Shown one piece after another: positions 11,701 to 26,700 of a stretch of 64,000 nt of DNA (its first letter is position 1; every line of letters begins with the position of its first letter). The notes beneath the pieces are model-generated. The model worked only from the letters and a program-made list of their open reading frames with translations, was not told the DNA's origin and ran no database searches. Source of the DNA: Halocafeteria seosinensis (Eukaryota > Sar > Bigyra > Bicosoecida); the NCBI GenBank assembly GCA_001687465.1, contig LVLI01000336.1, positions 1 through 64,000 of the forward strand, given 5' to 3'. A program made the translations under genes and the position numbers.

Positions 11701-14700
11701 ATACCGCACCATATTTCCTGAGGATATCTCAGGTGGGTCGTTGACAGGTAGAACCGTGATTGGGAGAACGCGAATATCTCGCAGCGGATAAAGAACCGAT
11801 TGTCTCCACCCCAAAGACACATAACCTATCATAAGAATATCGAGAAGTTTAGGTTTGGATAGGACTGAGGAGAGTAACTCTATTTCTGCCTCTGATGCTA
11901 CTTCTGCAACTTCATCAAAAAATATTCGCTGAAGAGACGCCACGGAATAGTTTAGTCCTTTATCCACAAACCGTTCGTCGAAATGCAGACGGTCAATAAG
12001 CTGAAGCACATTCTTTTTCAGAGGACGCGGCAATGCCATCGAAAAAGTACTGTCGTCGCTGGAGAATTTCGGGTTTGCGGATCCCAACCTCTCTAGAAAC
12101 TCCGGTAACTCAGGATACTCAATTCTTGAAGAGCTGTTGGAGCCTGAAGAAGAATCGCCTATAGGACGAGTCCCTGTATTACCCAGGTCATCTACTTGAA
12201 ACACAATCTGGTCGTCCCCGCTATAATGCAAAGGAGGTCTGTAGATCAGTTGACTCAAGGCAAAATTTACTATCGCAAGCGATCCGCGCACCTTCAGCAC
12301 CTTATCAAGAATTCCATCGCCCAGTTCCATCATGGAAAACAGGGGCAACTCAATCCCTTCAAACCAGTTAGCCCCTAGTCCAACATATCCATGCTTCACT
12401 TCTACGGTCAGCTCTATCATATTTAGAGCATGCAGGTCGCCAGTTTCATTCCCGTTATCTCTAGGAGAGACCTTCGCTCCAGTGTAGTGGGGTGGACTTG
12501 CTCTCCAGTTGTCAGCGGCATCAACATCGCGCACACTTATGCCTCTAATAATGGTGACCTCATCTTCCCTCACCTTGAACGGTTGAGTTGAGTTAACCTG
12601 GTAAGACAAACGATCACCTGTCATACAGTCAATAATGCCAGTCTCCCCAGGCAATGTTAGCACTGGAGGGTCATTCACTGGAGCTACTTCGATCAGAATG
12701 AAGTCCAATGACGGATTTGCAAGTACGTTGCTTGAAGTGCTATTTATACCCGGAGGTTCAATGCTCTCCGGCGTTTGATGCACATCCCTGGGAAGGGCTG
12801 TTCTCAGTGAAAGTAACGTTTCCATTAGAGGACTTCCAAAAAACTGTCTAACAAACGCACTTGCTTTTGCTTCTTTCGTTACATTTTCCGCGCTGAAGTC
12901 CTCCAGAATCTCTTCTTCAGCCTCTATGGACCCATTTACGAGTGCTTCAATATACACCCCTATCAGTGGTTGGAGTTCGTTGTCACTCATCACAAGAAGG
13001 TACTCGTAACCAGTCGAGTTGACGAGATAGTTGTCATTCTGTGGCGGGTGGTAGACGATTTGATCCAACACTGAGTTGACAGCCGAGATTGTGCCGTTCA
13101 GTACGAAAAACCTGTCGTAGAGACCTGTTCCATATACGAGATTAACTTCCCCAACTAGTTTTTTGCTGACCGACACAAAACCGCGAAGGCACAGGACAGA
13201 GGCGTTTATGACAGGCTCCGGTACTGTACCAGCAATAAGCTGAGGGTCCAGAACTGATATCCCAGTTATCAAAGCTGAAGTATCTTCCAAGACTGATAAT
13301 ACTGTCGCCGGAACTTCGACGCGAGGAGCATCAAATGTTGGAAGTACATCAATGGCTATTACTTTCGTAGTAAGTTTAGCCAACTTCTCGGTGCCAACGT
13401 TTCCATTATCAGAAACAGTTACATTCACAAGCGCCCGCCCGAAGAATTGGATATTTCCACGGAAGGAGAGGGTAGGGAGAGCTTTGTTCAAACTGTGGAT
13501 TGAACCACGAAGAAGCAGCCTACTTGCACCAGGCGCAGAGGCAACATCCCGGTAGCCACTCTGGAAACTTTCACTCAGATCTTCCGTCAGGGCCTGTTGC
13601 GAAAACTGGAAGAAGTCGGTGGACCCCTGACTACTTACCAATAAGCCCTCCATTGAGGTTATTTGGAGGCTACCAACTTGACAAGAAATCTCCACGGTCA
13701 GTTGAAGGAAGGAATCCTCGGGACATATATCGGGATCTACCAGGAAGAGATCTTCGATTTGGTGCTGCTCATTTTCGCCGGCTGTTCGTGGAGTCCGTAC
13801 TCGGATTTCTGGTGCATTATTCACTGGCTCTATGTTCACAGCAATCGAGCCGAAAGAAGTACCAGTAGAATTCCTGTCTCCACCAACAGACCGAAGGAAC
13901 TTACGGAAAGCTGCGGAGGTGGGTAGGCGGTCTACTTCAGGATTAAGCAAGTCGCTGCCGGTTTGCCCCTTATCGTCTAAGAAAAAGAATATGTCATCCC
14001 TCCCATAATAGAACTGTGGAGCTTTGTACTGAATTCGTTTTAGAAACTTGTTTAGGCGTTGTATCGACCCTTTTAAGGTAAGTGCACTTCGGCACCCCCT
14101 GGATGTCCTGGGAGATAGACAATGGCGTTCGGTCTCAAAAGGGCAGCTTTCTCCCTCTCCTGCGACTGAGACGCTTCCTAGGTTAGCTTGCACAAACAAG
14201 TCTAATGGCTGTGCGCCACTGTCTTGGTCACTGACTGATATGTTTCCAAGTGCTGTGGTGAAATCTTCAAATACGGTGCGAGACAAACCGCCTAAGAATT
14301 CAATCTCTGGCTTCGTATTTAGCTGCACTGAATACAAGCTTACTCGCGTAGACGCATTTCTGCTGAACGTTTGGAGCTGTTCCAGGACTACTGTCGAGGA
14401 CGATAGTACAGTTGAGTAAAGAGGATCATCGGTTGCACCTGTGTATCCGAAGTCTGATAGTTGGATAGAGGCGATGCCTACGCCGGACCACCTTGGTTGA
14501 GGACGATAAACTAGAGTCGCCAGGGCATGCAGAACATTTTTAGGTGCACCATACACGAAAACCGAGTCGGGACCTTCATCTGCTCCAATGAGATGTGGCA
14601 TAGATAATGTCCGCCGACAGACCCTCCCAGTTGTTACACCACTACAAGAACCCACCTCACTCGAGAAAAGCGGAAAACGGTCATTCGTAGGTGCTTCCAA

Positions 14701-17700
14701 GTCCGTCCCTAAGTTACCTGTGTCGTCCTCTGCATTCCAGGCAAAGCGTCCCTTCAAAGTATCGGAAAGCCTCGTGACCTCAATCCTTGCGCCTTCGTGC
14801 TGTGGAGTTAAGAGGGTCGCATCAGGGGTAAGAATCCGTGAAGCGAGCTTATATTCTTCCAGGAATACAATATACCAGGTATGTGCACCGACAGCGTCTT
14901 CTGGTTGCCGAAATACCATAAGAGTTCCGATGTCAAGTGCTTCCGAACGAGCGCCAGCGAGTGCCGTTAGAATAAGCATCATGTCCTGCGGCTCTATAGA
15001 AGACGACAGAGGAGGTGTAACATCCTGGCCAAAACCTAGCGTGAATGTTCCACTGACTGGTTGAGGTGCTGCAACGCTCTCTGATATTCCGATTGCATTT
15101 TTGCCTTTCAACCTCGAGCCATCTACGGTTAGCAAGGGTAACCAATATGGGGCATCTGCAAAACGTATCGTATAGACCTGTTGTGACATGTTCGCCTCTT
15201 TTGTAGCTGATATCTTAATGGCTTGGAGCTGGCGGATGACATAAGGGTTGCGAATTGTCGATATCAGCTCTTTTAGAAGCAATCCAACGTGGTACTCCAG
15301 GGACTCCTCTTCTGGTACATACTGGCTTGCCGTGGAAATGTTCCATTCAAGGGGTTCGCTTTTCGTTACTATGGATCCTATGGAGAAACCAACGCTAAAC
15401 TGTCCCCTCAAGTTTGCGTGCGGTGTGTCTGATGGGTTGAAATCTGCCCTCAGTAATATCGTTTGGACTGTCGGGAACATTCGCTTTTTAGTGGTAACTG
15501 CATCCACACGGGGGGATCCGAACCCCTCCTGGTTCATCGTTGCCTCGATACCAACACCATCCCCAGTAAGGTCACTGCCCTCGGGGACAAGCAGAGGAAT
15601 GCCAGTAAACGGGGCGATAAATGTGATAAGCCATGTCCTGATATCATATCCATTCCGCATCTCTGGGGTATTAGCTACAACATGAACGGCTTCAATCGAA
15701 CTCAGAAGCTCTAACGCGTGCTTGAGCTCCTTCGATGAAGCATCTGGGGCCAACGCGACTGTCACGTCCTGGTCGAATGACAAGTTGAAACTACCCCCGA
15801 TTCTACTTCTGTTTTTCACTACAGAAGTTTCATACCCAGGTATCACGTCCGATTGATTCCACTGGAGGTCAGCAAATTCAAGTAATGGAATATCACAGGA
15901 ATTGGTCATACGTACGTTCCACTTCCACCCAAACTTCTTTTCATCTAAAGGTAGAATCGATTCCATAGTTACCCACAACATTAGACCAGGGTATAGTTTC
16001 TGTAAGCCCTCAATAGACTGAAGAAATGTTGTTCCACCATCTCCTGGAGACACTGTATACTCGTTAGCATGCGCGGCGAACGATACCTTCGATGACTTAA
16101 AGGGCCGATTACTGTCTTTGTTCTGCAATCTGAAACTCCCTTGAAGACTGGAAAACCGGCCCTGGCAAACGTGTATAGAATCGTTACATGGAATAAAAAC
16201 CGAAAACGACTGCTCCTCGTCCACAATAGGAGCGTAGATGGTGACATTCTGCACCGAAAACTTTGATACATGATGCATCCTAAGCTGCATCCCAAGAGTA
16301 TCATAAGCAGAACGATCAATATCTGGTATCGCTGGATTAATCATCTTCCCGAGTTGCATTACTTCGCCCTGGTATGCCACGCTGAGGAATTCCCCGGGAT
16401 ATATTTCACATTTACCAAAATGATGTTCCAACTCGTCCCCGCAACGCTGCTCAACGATAGTGGAGTTAACTTTATCAAGGGAGGGAGATGCCAAACCATT
16501 GAATGAAGGCGACAGATTTGTTGGAAGGACATCAATAATGGTACTGGAATAGACCATTTCCTGGTGCTGGTCGCATGAAATTTGGACTGCAAATACCTGC
16601 GGGCCATACTGTCCTGGCTCTGGAAAATATAACAGAGAAGAGAGGGTCAATTCCAGGTCCAGAGCTGTGGAAGCCATCGAATCCAAATGTATACAAGCGT
16701 CTTGACCGATCAAGCTACAATTTGTCTTCTCCGAGCTTCTGGCAAAGTGGTTGATCATAACCCCCTTTGTCACCTCTGCTTCTACGAGGCAAGTGCCCGA
16801 ATTGGGTGGGGAAAAGACAATGTGTTTGCCAATTTCTGATGTTTTTCCTTCCGTCGCTAAGAGTCTTTCGGGAATCCAAACTGCCATCGGTTCCTCAGCA
16901 CGAATTATGGAGAGGGTGGTCTCCTCAACGGAACTCTGTAGGTTCGTTCCATCTTGCCAGGCACTGACGGCAAGTGTGACCACTTGATCACATTCTTGGA
17001 AAGTTAGTTCTGCATCACTCAGAAATCTATTGAGCGCCGAAACTGTTCCCATGAGACAAAAACAATTGGAAGATTCGCAGGATGCAACTTTTAGCAGCAA
17101 GCACCCGTCGAACACTTGGACATCGGGAAGATGCAGTTCAAAGCTATCACCGCCTATGCCGTCAATTTTCACGACGTATTCATCACTTGCAGAGATTGGA
17201 GCCATGACAGTCGGTCCCCACGCATTCAAAGGAAATGCTTCCCCGCAACGTATGATGTGAGATCGGTTGCCTGTGCGGGAAACGCTAGGCCGACTATCCT
17301 GACGCAGTACCTTTGCAATAACGTGCCTCTCGCTTATAATGACACTTCGTTTGGTTTCTCCGCTTAAGTCGTCTAAGTCATCGTTTGACAACTGGAACTC
17401 CAACCGGAGGTATCTTTTGGGTGTCGTAGTTACCAAGGAGATTTCACTTTGTTGAAGAATTTCCTCGATACGAGACTGGTTGCCGCATAGTGTCCACTTT
17501 GTATCCGATATCTTCTTCCACGGATTTTGAGTCTCTGCAACTGCGTAGGCATCCAAACTACTAGTTCGGATCATGACGCTCGAGTCCATAGACACAGTGA
17601 GACAATATAACAAGGAAGAATCCACAGCATCTCCTTTGCAGAGATGAATTCCTACTGAAGTCTCCTTGTCACTGTCGGCAAGCGGCAAAGGCGACGTTTC

Positions 17701-20700
17701 CGCTTCCCAATTCACCTGCTTGAACAGCGATATGTCGTCGGTGGTGGACATTATCCAATCGACATAACAAAGCCTCACTAACGACGGTCGATCGAAGACG
17801 AACTCTTCAGCCAAAGAATCGGACAACGTCGTAGACGGGGACTGACATGTGTTTGGGAGGGATGCAGTCGTCCAATTTGCGGTTATGGCTAGAGTTAGAG
17901 CTCTGACGCCATGTGAGGGAACCACTTCAACGCACTGGAGAGCTTTCTGGGCAAACACAGCGTCGCCAACCAACCAATGCTCAGCGCGTGGCTCATCGAA
18001 TCGACTCAGGGGAATGGAAAACTTCATCCCTTCCGCGCAGTGAAGCCTGACAATCCCGTTTTGCGCGAAGATGGCTAGAGATACTTTACTACTTTCCAGT
18101 GCAGTAGAGTTCGATGGAGTAAAAACCTGATTATCGCTTGATCGACCAACCATCCGCAACTCTGGGTTAAAGTCTTTTAGGAAAATGCTTCTTGAAGAAA
18201 CAGTTTCTCTAAAACTTACACCCCAGCTTAGATCTAGACTCCAGTTCACGCGAGGTAAACGAAAGAAGGAGAGCTGTGTTCGCACCGAATCCACCTCGAG
18301 GATGATTCGAGCCCACTGTAGATATGGACTCAGCACGAATGTATGCTGCTGCAGAAGATGGTTCAAAACTTCTACTGTTCCTGAGTGACGGAGCAATGAG
18401 TTTGACCTCGTAGAATTGCGGACCGAAGGACTGCCAAGGGAACAATTAAAGCAGGTCAGTCGCATATCAAACACACGAGATTGAAAACAGCTCAGGGTTT
18501 CAATATGAGGCATGTCAATATGGGTTGCGTCGCAGACTGTTTGGTTATCTTCCGCTTGAGAAAAATGAACCCGTTTCGGGGCGTCGAGGCTTTCAATGCT
18601 GATTGTGGTTTCATTTGTCACTTCTAAATCTCCTCTCCGTAGACAAATGGTGGCGATGATTTCTGACACATTCCCGCATGCAATTAAAAGCGGTTCCGCT
18701 CGCACAACCAATGACCCTACTACAGTATTGAGCATATCAAGCGCACCCTTCAGGAAGAGCCGGGATGCTACTCTACCATCAAACATATGTAAAGAAGAAA
18801 CGTTCCTACCAGATTCGTTAGTGCCATGCACGACCACTCTGGGGAAGTGCAAATGATATTCAGCCTCTGGTAGCAGTTGGAAGAATGCCGAGGTGGTAGC
18901 TATCTCAAGAGAATATTCGGGCGAGTCAATTCCATCTGAAAACCAGGAATCATCTGTAAGATTCACATTGAAACGATCGCCAGCTTGCTGGGCAAAAATA
19001 CCCAGCTGAGCCGTAAAATTGTAGTTCAGTAAGACTTCCAGAGCACGTCCTAGATATTCACGCGATCTCCAGCATCCGAGCGTCCCAGTGCATGCAAACG
19101 CTTGTACTCTCACCCTATACTCTCTTGTCTTGCCAGTAACTGATGCGGAGAAGTAGATAGCAGGTATTGCGAGGGTTGAACATTGGGAATCAGTCGCACG
19201 TGGCTTCGGCCGCAGGAGGTGGACTCCAGAAGAACAAGTAACGTGCTCGAAGCCACCGAATTCAGCAATGCTAACGAGACCATTCAACGGTGTAACCTCT
19301 TGACAAACACAGCTGCTTGCAGTTAGACCTTCAACCCGCAGTGTTTGTTTGTGGGATGGAGAAAAAACAACTTCGTCGTTTCCCATCAAAGTTTTGTTCA
19401 GTTGATCGCCATCTACCGTGCTGGCCGTTACGTGGTCAAGCGAAGCAACAAAAGTTGGAGCCCCGTTTGTTGAGTTATCCTTCACCAAAAATACAGTGCA
19501 GTTCTTTGGTTGTGATCCATCATCCGTGGCCACACATAGTCGCACTGACGTTCTAGACTCCTTAGCAGACTTTACTAGCATGCTATAACATATTCCAGGG
19601 CCCAGTAGATCATTCAGCACAGCTGGTGTCAAGATGACCGTGGTGGAATCTGATACTCTTGCCATACCAGATTCATCAATAGCCGACGATAAATGCGTAA
19701 TAAACCCCAATTCTCGTCCACACCCTGGTTCTCTCTCAAATACATTGAACGTAGCTTCGGCATCGCCATCCAGCATATCTATCGTTAAAGAAATGGAAGC
19801 GCGATCCTTCTCCTTGCGGGTGGGAGACCTAGACCGAACAGAAAATCCGGTAACTCTGACGCCTTCTTTTAGATTCCCCTCTATAGTCGATCCGACTCCC
19901 GTGAAGACAGGTGTGTATCCCAAGTCTTCCCTGAGAACGGAGATGTTCTCGATAGCCGTCTCGTTAGCATCGGATATATTCACTTGGACATACGACTTGA
20001 TCACATGATCATCCAGGGTAATGTCGATTTTATTGAGACAATCATTCAATGTTGTGACATCGCCTTCGTAGAAGGACGGTTCTAAAAGTGTTGCACGGCA
20101 CTTGGGCAATGCCGCTACAACCCCTGAGGTATGGATTTGCAGTCTGAGCAACCCAGAGCTTTCTGTTGAAACACTGGCGCTTGTACTGGTCACCAAAGCG
20201 TGTGCAGATACTGTCACCACCCTTTCACTGTGAATCTGGATACGATGATATCTAGGCTGTACCTGAACTCGAATATGCTTCTCGGTCTCTAACACACCTC
20301 CTGAACCAGTGAAACCGTTATCAGAAACGTGAATCACAAGATCCACAGCCCCGCTAAACTGTGGATCAGGGACCCAAATCACAGAGCCCAACTTAGCGTT
20401 AAGTAGTGCGATTGGCGTGTTGAGGTGAATAACACTTCTGTTTTCTCCCTCGTTCCCTTCAAATCTTCCGTGATTTCCGATGATTGTCACGCTAATTCGA
20501 TTGCTTACGGAGAGTGCAGCATCAAAGTCGTCAATTTCGTAGTCATCGAAACGCAAAAAACTTCCTGGTTCCAGGACTACTAAGCTCGGTCCGGAGATCT
20601 TTGGTTCGCTATTCTTTGCCTTTACTCGGAAACACAACTCTGATGAAGTAACTGCAACCATGTCAGTGTCAACACACCTGACGGTAGAGTCTATCTGAGC

Positions 20701-23700
20701 TAGGCTTTCCAAATACGTTCCACCCCATGTGTTCTTTGCGCACAGGAGAGTTTGGAAACAATCCAGGCTAGCATTGTGGAGGTTGTTGATATACAAACCA
20801 GTATCAAGTATAGACTCGAGCGAGCTTGTATTTCCGGTTATAACCCAGTATCTTACGTTGCCCTGTTCCATCGTAATCGCATCCTCCTCAGGAAACAAGA
20901 GAGCTGCTTCCTTCGTGAGGCCTATATGCAATTCCAGTGTTGTTTGTCGCGGATTGTGCAATCGGGAATCGACAGATGCAACATCATCAAGCTCCGCGCT
21001 TACAGCCAACTGCGGGAAGAATCTGGAGAAGGTTCTCTCTAATGGCTCAAAATCGCCAGCCAGAGTGACGGAAAAATCCCCTGTCATCTTAGGTAAAACA
21101 AGCAGATTAATCGAGTTTGACAGGAGCTTGGAGTCGCCGTCTTGTATATTGTGTGCGGTCACTACAACTTGATCGGCCAAAGCTCCGGCTTGTTCTTTCT
21201 GCCATACGCTGCATTCTCCAATACACTCCATCCTGCTTATCCCTCCTAAAAAGTTTCTTTGCTCATGTGAGACGATAGTAATTGTCCACTGGCCTCTAGA
21301 CACTCCGTTTCGCTGCGCAACAACGTGAACCATGTGCAAGCTCCAAAATTTCTCCAGCTCCTCTTTCATCTCGTCGGCTCCGACGGTGCACGGCAAAGTA
21401 GCTGTAGTCTCTCCGAAGAGCTCCAATTGGAAGGGTATACTGGTGGAAATACATGCAATGTCCACTAGTGTCGGAAACAAGGCAGCCTTCCGCCCATTGT
21501 CGTCGACAGAGTGAAAACTGACGTGTTCGACCTCTCCTGTAACCGTTGTAAACGCCAGCCGAAATGTGTAAAGCCTCGGGGACTCCGCACATTGGATTGA
21601 CGCTTCTGTTAAGTTCCATGATGAAAATGCAGAAGTTGCGAGCTCTATTTCTGAGTTCAGGGTTTTCAGTGCGGTGCTGTTGCGACACAAGAGGGGAAGA
21701 TCCAAATTGAAGACCACCTGAGACGTTCCTTCTTGAGCTATCGTCAACAACGTAATATTCGAAGAGGTTTCTAAAGGAGCGACCCAGGAAAAAAGCTCAT
21801 CAACGCAGCATCGGCTCTTTACTGAAAATACCGAATGTTCCACATTCGTATCACTGAATGAGACAATGGAATGCCAGTTCGGTGGAGCCAAATAGCGTAG
21901 ATTCCTCAATAGAGTATTGATTGTATTGAGCGGGCCGGCTATAGGCAGGGTTCGTGTCGGCTGGCGTTCATCCACTTGAACGGTGCCCAGAACACATCGC
22001 ACCGTAACGTTCCAGTAGTTCAAGTGCTCCGGTTTAGTATCCGAATACAGCGATACCATATCCAGAATGTTATCCAATGGAAAAGGGTCAACAACGGCAG
22101 TAGACACTAATGGCGAACTTTCCACCGTCGTTTCGTTTCCACCACGTAGCACCTGATATTGTATTGAATAGGGGAATCCTTTGTCCTTGATGATTAACGC
22201 AGCGACCTTTGGTCGCCAATGCATATCAGTTTGTGCAGTGGCTCCTGCACTTAGATCTCCTATCGTAATGTTGACGTCGATCCCAGGATAGCGTTCAACT
22301 TTTCCTACAGCTGGCAAGTAGTACAACAAGCGAGCCGTGGGAAAGCTTGCCTCTGTCAAATACAGTCTAACAGCATGAGAAGTTGACCAGCCGGGGGGGA
22401 TGGAAAGACTAGGAGGAGCACCAGCGCTGGTAGTGGCTATGCTACTGACCCGAAATATATATCCGTAGTTCGAGTCGTCGTTAATAGTATACCTCTCAAC
22501 TCGAAGGGTACATGACCTCGAGCTGGCAAATACTCTCCCCTCGTCACCAATGGTAATGCGGGAATGGCTGTTGAAAGCCGATGCTAACCTCACAGCAGTC
22601 GATGATGGGTGCACTGTACTCTCAGCTCCTGTGTTGCAATCATACGTAGGAATACGCTCTGAGGGTTTCCACTTTCCTGGGCGGATGACTCTACTACTCC
22701 AGGCGGAAACATCGAAACCTGACACATGGAGCTCCATAATTGCAGGCTCGTCCGCAAGTAAGGCTTCCAAATCATCTTTATAGCTAACTTCCACAGACGT
22801 AAAATGCTGCAACAACTGAACACGGTAGTTATTCAAGGTATCCTCAATGTTACCAAGGTCGAAAGTACTTGTCGGAAAGAAAACTCTCCAAACAGCAGCC
22901 CGTAACTCCATCCACCTAGGCAAATTGTGCTCGGCATTCCAACACATTCTTGCATCGGCTGGAGTACTGCATATCTTCTCGTTTTCGATCACGAACTTCG
23001 TTACAATCGTATCTCCAAGCGGTAAGCATCCATCCTTCATCAGGCAATCATGTGACAGCTCGTTGAACTTGTCGAGCTTCAGCCTGACATCATTCGCCGA
23101 GTCTGATGGTCTGAGTTTGAACAGATGCCGTTCGTGGTGGTTTTGAGCGAGTGTAGCACCGACATTAACCGTGTTGTCTCTTGAAGCGGTCGACAATGTG
23201 CACTCCCCACTTTCTCCAATGCTTTCAAGGATTGACCGTTGGTTGGCCGAGCTAGTGATGGTAAACACTAACCTTTCTGGCGTGGCGGAAACTACTAACT
23301 CTGTGTGTTTTAGACTCTCAGTCATCCATGCCTTGATTTCCTCTGTGGTTGTTCCATTCCTAATTGTGAGTGTATTGTTAGAGTTCCGTAAGCGAAATAG
23401 TGTACAATCAGAATGGTGATGATATAACTGCAGCTCGTACAGCCGGCAGCTCGTGCAATTCAGAAAGGCAATCTCCAGCAGCCGAGACGAGAGTGTTTCC
23501 ATGGGTAACTGCTCCCTCTGCGTGACGGAGATGTTAGAGCACGAAAAAGAGGACAGTTCGAACGGCACAACATTGGATTTAGGCTGGTGGATTTCAAGCT
23601 CCTGCGTTTTCCGAACAGAGCTTTGCATTTCACAAGATGAGCCATCGGAACCATTACGAACCATCAGCGTCGTCGATTCAGGGATGCTTAATTGGAGAGT

Positions 23701-26700
23701 CCATACTCCTGTTCCTGTGGTAGTATTGAGCCAACGGAAGTGGGCGGAGCCGAACTTGTGCCTAGGCCCTAATTTTTCTAACGACCGAGCCATAGACCAA
23801 AGTGTGTACGATGTGAGCTCAACTTCTGCGGGAAATACGAGCGTAGCCGATCCGTGGTCACTCTCTATTCCCACAAGACATTGAGCTGCAATGTCGCCTC
23901 GGGTACGATGCACGGAAACAGTGACTGTTGAGTATGGGCGACATATGGAGAAACCAGACGCTGAATTCGTTTGAGAGAGCGATACATTGGAATCAAACGA
24001 CAACATTTTAAGTTTTTGGTACATATCTGCAGCACTCCCATTCCATCCTATTCTCAATGAGTCTACGAGTAAACCGACATCATCTCCTTCTTCATCGTCA
24101 GCTATGCAGTTTACCCTTTCAACGTGTATACCGTTCAATCGACGATTCAGCCTGCTCACGGCCATCTCGTAGGTATCATTTACCTCTCCGAACGCTATCG
24201 TGCTTTGAGATTCGGATAGAATGATTCCAGATTGGACAGTGAAATGAGCTGAGATGGCTTCGGTTGGTTTGTTGGTCTGGCCAAAGTCGATAACCGGCCA
24301 ATTCAACACTGGTGAAGTATTCGTTGCATTTGCCCAACTGACTGTAAAAGTATTCACGTCATATGGTTTAAGTAGTAACCGAATAAGTAGCGAATCACCC
24401 AGAGCCTCTGTTGAATCCCCAGAGAACGCGTTATCGCTAACACTGACGTTCAAATAGCTTGAGTTATCATAATGTTCCGGAAAGTAAAACATGAAGTTCG
24501 GCCAGCTAAGCATCCCATTAAGTGAGGTAATAGTGCCATTTATGCAAAGATCATTACCATGAAAGTATCCGTCTTTTGTAACCGGTTCTTCAAACATCCA
24601 AATACCTGAAACTAGTAAACGATCTAGAGCAACAGCAAAATGTACTTCGGCAGTTGTTCCAAAACATAGTGTCCAGTGCTCGAGATACTGTTGTTCTACA
24701 TCTACGTCATCAACCTGGATGCCAACAAGACTCGCCGCTTGAGCCTCCCCTACTAGAATGTCTTCAGGACCAGAGAGTAGCGGACGATCGTTGATCCATC
24801 GAATTTCGAGCAGAATCTGCACGTTCGAACAATGCTGCTCTAAGTCGTGTTGCCACTCTCTTTGCATCGAACAACCTCTAACGTGTACTTTAGGGGGAGC
24901 AGCTGTCGTTGCCGGGGTCCAACGCCTACCGCCTGAGTCGTGAAACCAGACGAAGTTGTCGTCCGGAACTATCCAAATATTCCTTAGTAAATCATTCAGT
25001 TCAGCTTCACGACTTTCACAAAGGACGATACTGCCATTAGTATGGCATAACGACTGGTTTTTAGGTTGTATAATTGTAGCTCCGGTCGGGTGTATTGCTA
25101 GTCGCCACCATTGATCGCCACTTACAGAATTCACTCTCACAATTCCAAATGGTGCAGCTTCGTCTTCTTCCAAGGAAAAGACATTCTGCTCCCCAAGTGA
25201 CCTAAGGCTTTCAGAAGATTCCATATCCACATAAAGCTCGCTCTTTCTCTTATTAGAAGCAACAGAGCGAATAGTTAGCGAAGGAAGCTGACGAATATCG
25301 CCGGAATCGCTTGCCAACCACCGGTAAATCATCGAGATGGTACCTTCCCTTTTTCCGCTCTCAATCGCCATTTTCAACGTCGACAAAGATGCGCTAACGT
25401 TGCTGAAAGTTCCAAAATATTCCATGACTGGGAACGAAATTTTGGTATCTGAAGCCCTGGTACCGGCTTCACACTCTCTCAGGAAGACGATGTTCGAGCT
25501 CCTAATTTCAACGGCCACAGGATGTTCAAGTAGAATAGGAGATGAAGCCTCAGGCAAGTGCAAGACCGGTCCTTCGAAAGACTCGTGTTCAGGTATCTCT
25601 AGGAACCTACGTGACGAGCCACGAATTAAAATTTCAGGAGTGACGAATTCAGGAGTAACAAAAATTGTCAATCGGTGGTGCGCTATAACTTTGCCACCCG
25701 ACAGGACTATAATGTCAACGTTATCCACCTCCGTTTCAACACGATAGTGTGCGTAACGCAAGCGTTGAAACCAACTTGATATCTCAGTCCCAGTTCCTTG
25801 GAAGACACCTTTCCTAGTCATGGTTAGTTGGCCACCAGGCTCATTGTCAGAAAACGTACTCCCTATTTCTCCTTTGGCGACAGCCCATTCAACAGTGAAC
25901 GTAGACGTGTACAGTGGGAATGTAACGTTAAGAGACAGTTCCTGGGGTATTTCGGACCCTTGAACTGTAGCTGTATCTGGAGCAAAGGTGATGTTGGTGT
26001 CCTGGGCTATGAACCTCCAGTGTACATCGATGGATGTTGATGCTGTAGCAACTGTAACACCAATAGTAGCACTCGCCTGAAGGGTGTCCGTCTTGTAAAA
26101 TGAGCACCCACAAATGACTGTACTTAAGAGTGCCGTATCCATCACTAATGACACATTCGTCCAACGGGAGTCGCTTGGTATTCTACTTCCTTCGTGAAGG
26201 GTACTGTGTTGAATAGTAACGCCTTGTAGTTTGGTACACCCAACGCTGGCATTGGTGACAGCAAAGGTCAAGACAGCAAGTGTCCGAATGGTTGGTCTGC
26301 GAACTGCAAGTTCCGAAATAGAACACGCGGAAATAGATGTCGATCCAGCAAAACCACTGTCGTCGATGCGGCTGAGGGATACTGACGAGTTAATTTGACC
26401 CCTTAGATGAAAGGAGACCATTTGTGTCGCACGCCCCAGCCACAGGGGTCTACTTTGCGGCATAATTGTTATCCAGTGATACTCCAAGGAGTTTTGGAAC
26501 GGGTTATTGATTAACCAATCCCTTCTTGAGTTGCAAGGAATATTACTGAGTTCGCTGACATATTGCTTCAGCTCATTAACTCTATGTTCTACACTGGGGC
26601 GGAAAAACAGCTGTGGGAGCTGGGAGATCACCACTGACAAGACGTCTGTTTCTTGGTGGGTTGGCAGTACACGGAATCCCTCTTTGAAAAAGATGTTGGC